Source of the DNA: Hemicentrotus pulcherrimus
Lineage: Eukaryota; Echinodermata; Echinoidea; Camarodonta; Strongylocentrotidae
Length of the DNA: 64,000 nt
Direction: 5' to 3'
Assembly (NCBI GenBank): GCA_003118195.1
Contig: BEXV01000339.1
Span: 83,936 to 147,935 of the forward strand
The notes beneath the pieces were generated by a model. It was not told the DNA's origin, made no database searches, and saw only the letters and a program-made list of their open reading frames with translations. Position numbers and translations under genes: made by a program. The number at the start of each line of letters is the position of its first letter. The stretch's first letter is position 1. Positions 63,916 through 64,000 of this stretch are shown here, one piece after another.

Positions 63916-64000
63916 AGGGAAAGTCCACCCTGAACTTAAGTTGTTTTTAATAAAAGCAGAACAGTGAGAGAAACATATCAATGAAGGTTTGACGAAAATC
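63916..64000 (+). repeat. Dispersed repeat, 'AGTCCACCCTGA' family, copy 3 (runs off window)
   Basis: AAAGGGAAAGTCCACCCTGA is followed by ACTTAAGTTG and AATAAAAGCAGAA, as in the copies at 702-790 and 13778-13838. It continues into CAATGAAGGTTTGACGAAAA at the window edge. Confidence 0.8.

Larger units (their letters stand above)
62013..64000. other. Right edge of window, no gene recognised
   Basis: Contains a poly-G run near 62079-62095, a CT tract (63330-63364) and the repeat copy at 63916-64000. The rest is ordinary AT-rich DNA. Confidence 0.65.

Overview
The window is animal nuclear DNA: AT-rich, intron-dominated, with microsatellites and small dispersed repeats. Repeat types (a tRNA-derived SINE, several short terminal-inverted-repeat elements, long CT/GA tracts) and the mix of amino-acid matches point to an invertebrate deuterostome, most likely an echinoderm such as a sea urchin. 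That placement is inference, not proof.

The only protein-coding gene I can support is an eyes absent (eya) homologue on the minus strand, running right to left. Ten coding exons are placed with matching splice sites and phases: 39949-39985 (start codon), 33694-33818, 21889-21963, 19807-19882, 14433-14602, 13887-14012, 12935-13017, 12504-12663, 6378-6598 and 5405-5488. From 33818 to 5405 the nine exons join in one unbroken reading frame. They encode the whole Tyr/Ser/Thr/Pro-rich N-terminal half and the first 28 residues of the C-terminal EYA phosphatase domain, including its catalytic DLDET motif. The rest of that domain must lie to the left of base 1. The first coding exon (start codon) does not join the second in phase, so at least one coding exon is missing from my model between 33819 and 39948.

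Layout: 1-5404 is intron; 5405-14602 holds seven coding exons; 14603-33693 is intron with two small exons and most of the notable repeats, including a 312-bp higher-order array of SINE heads at 27.7-28.7 kb; 33694-39985 carries the first two recognised coding exons; 39986-64000 is upstream DNA, either 5' UTR introns or intergenic, with no recognisable coding exon. An assembly gap lies at 41910-41974.

Most open reading frames of 60-190 codons in this window are chance frames in simple repeats or AT-rich intron and are not listed. The most unusual gene-linked signal is that two neighbouring eya exons (14433-14602 and 13887-14012) are each followed, just inside the intron, by an in-frame duplicate of their own 3' end. 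No bacterial-type operon, CRISPR array, rRNA or intact tRNA gene was seen.
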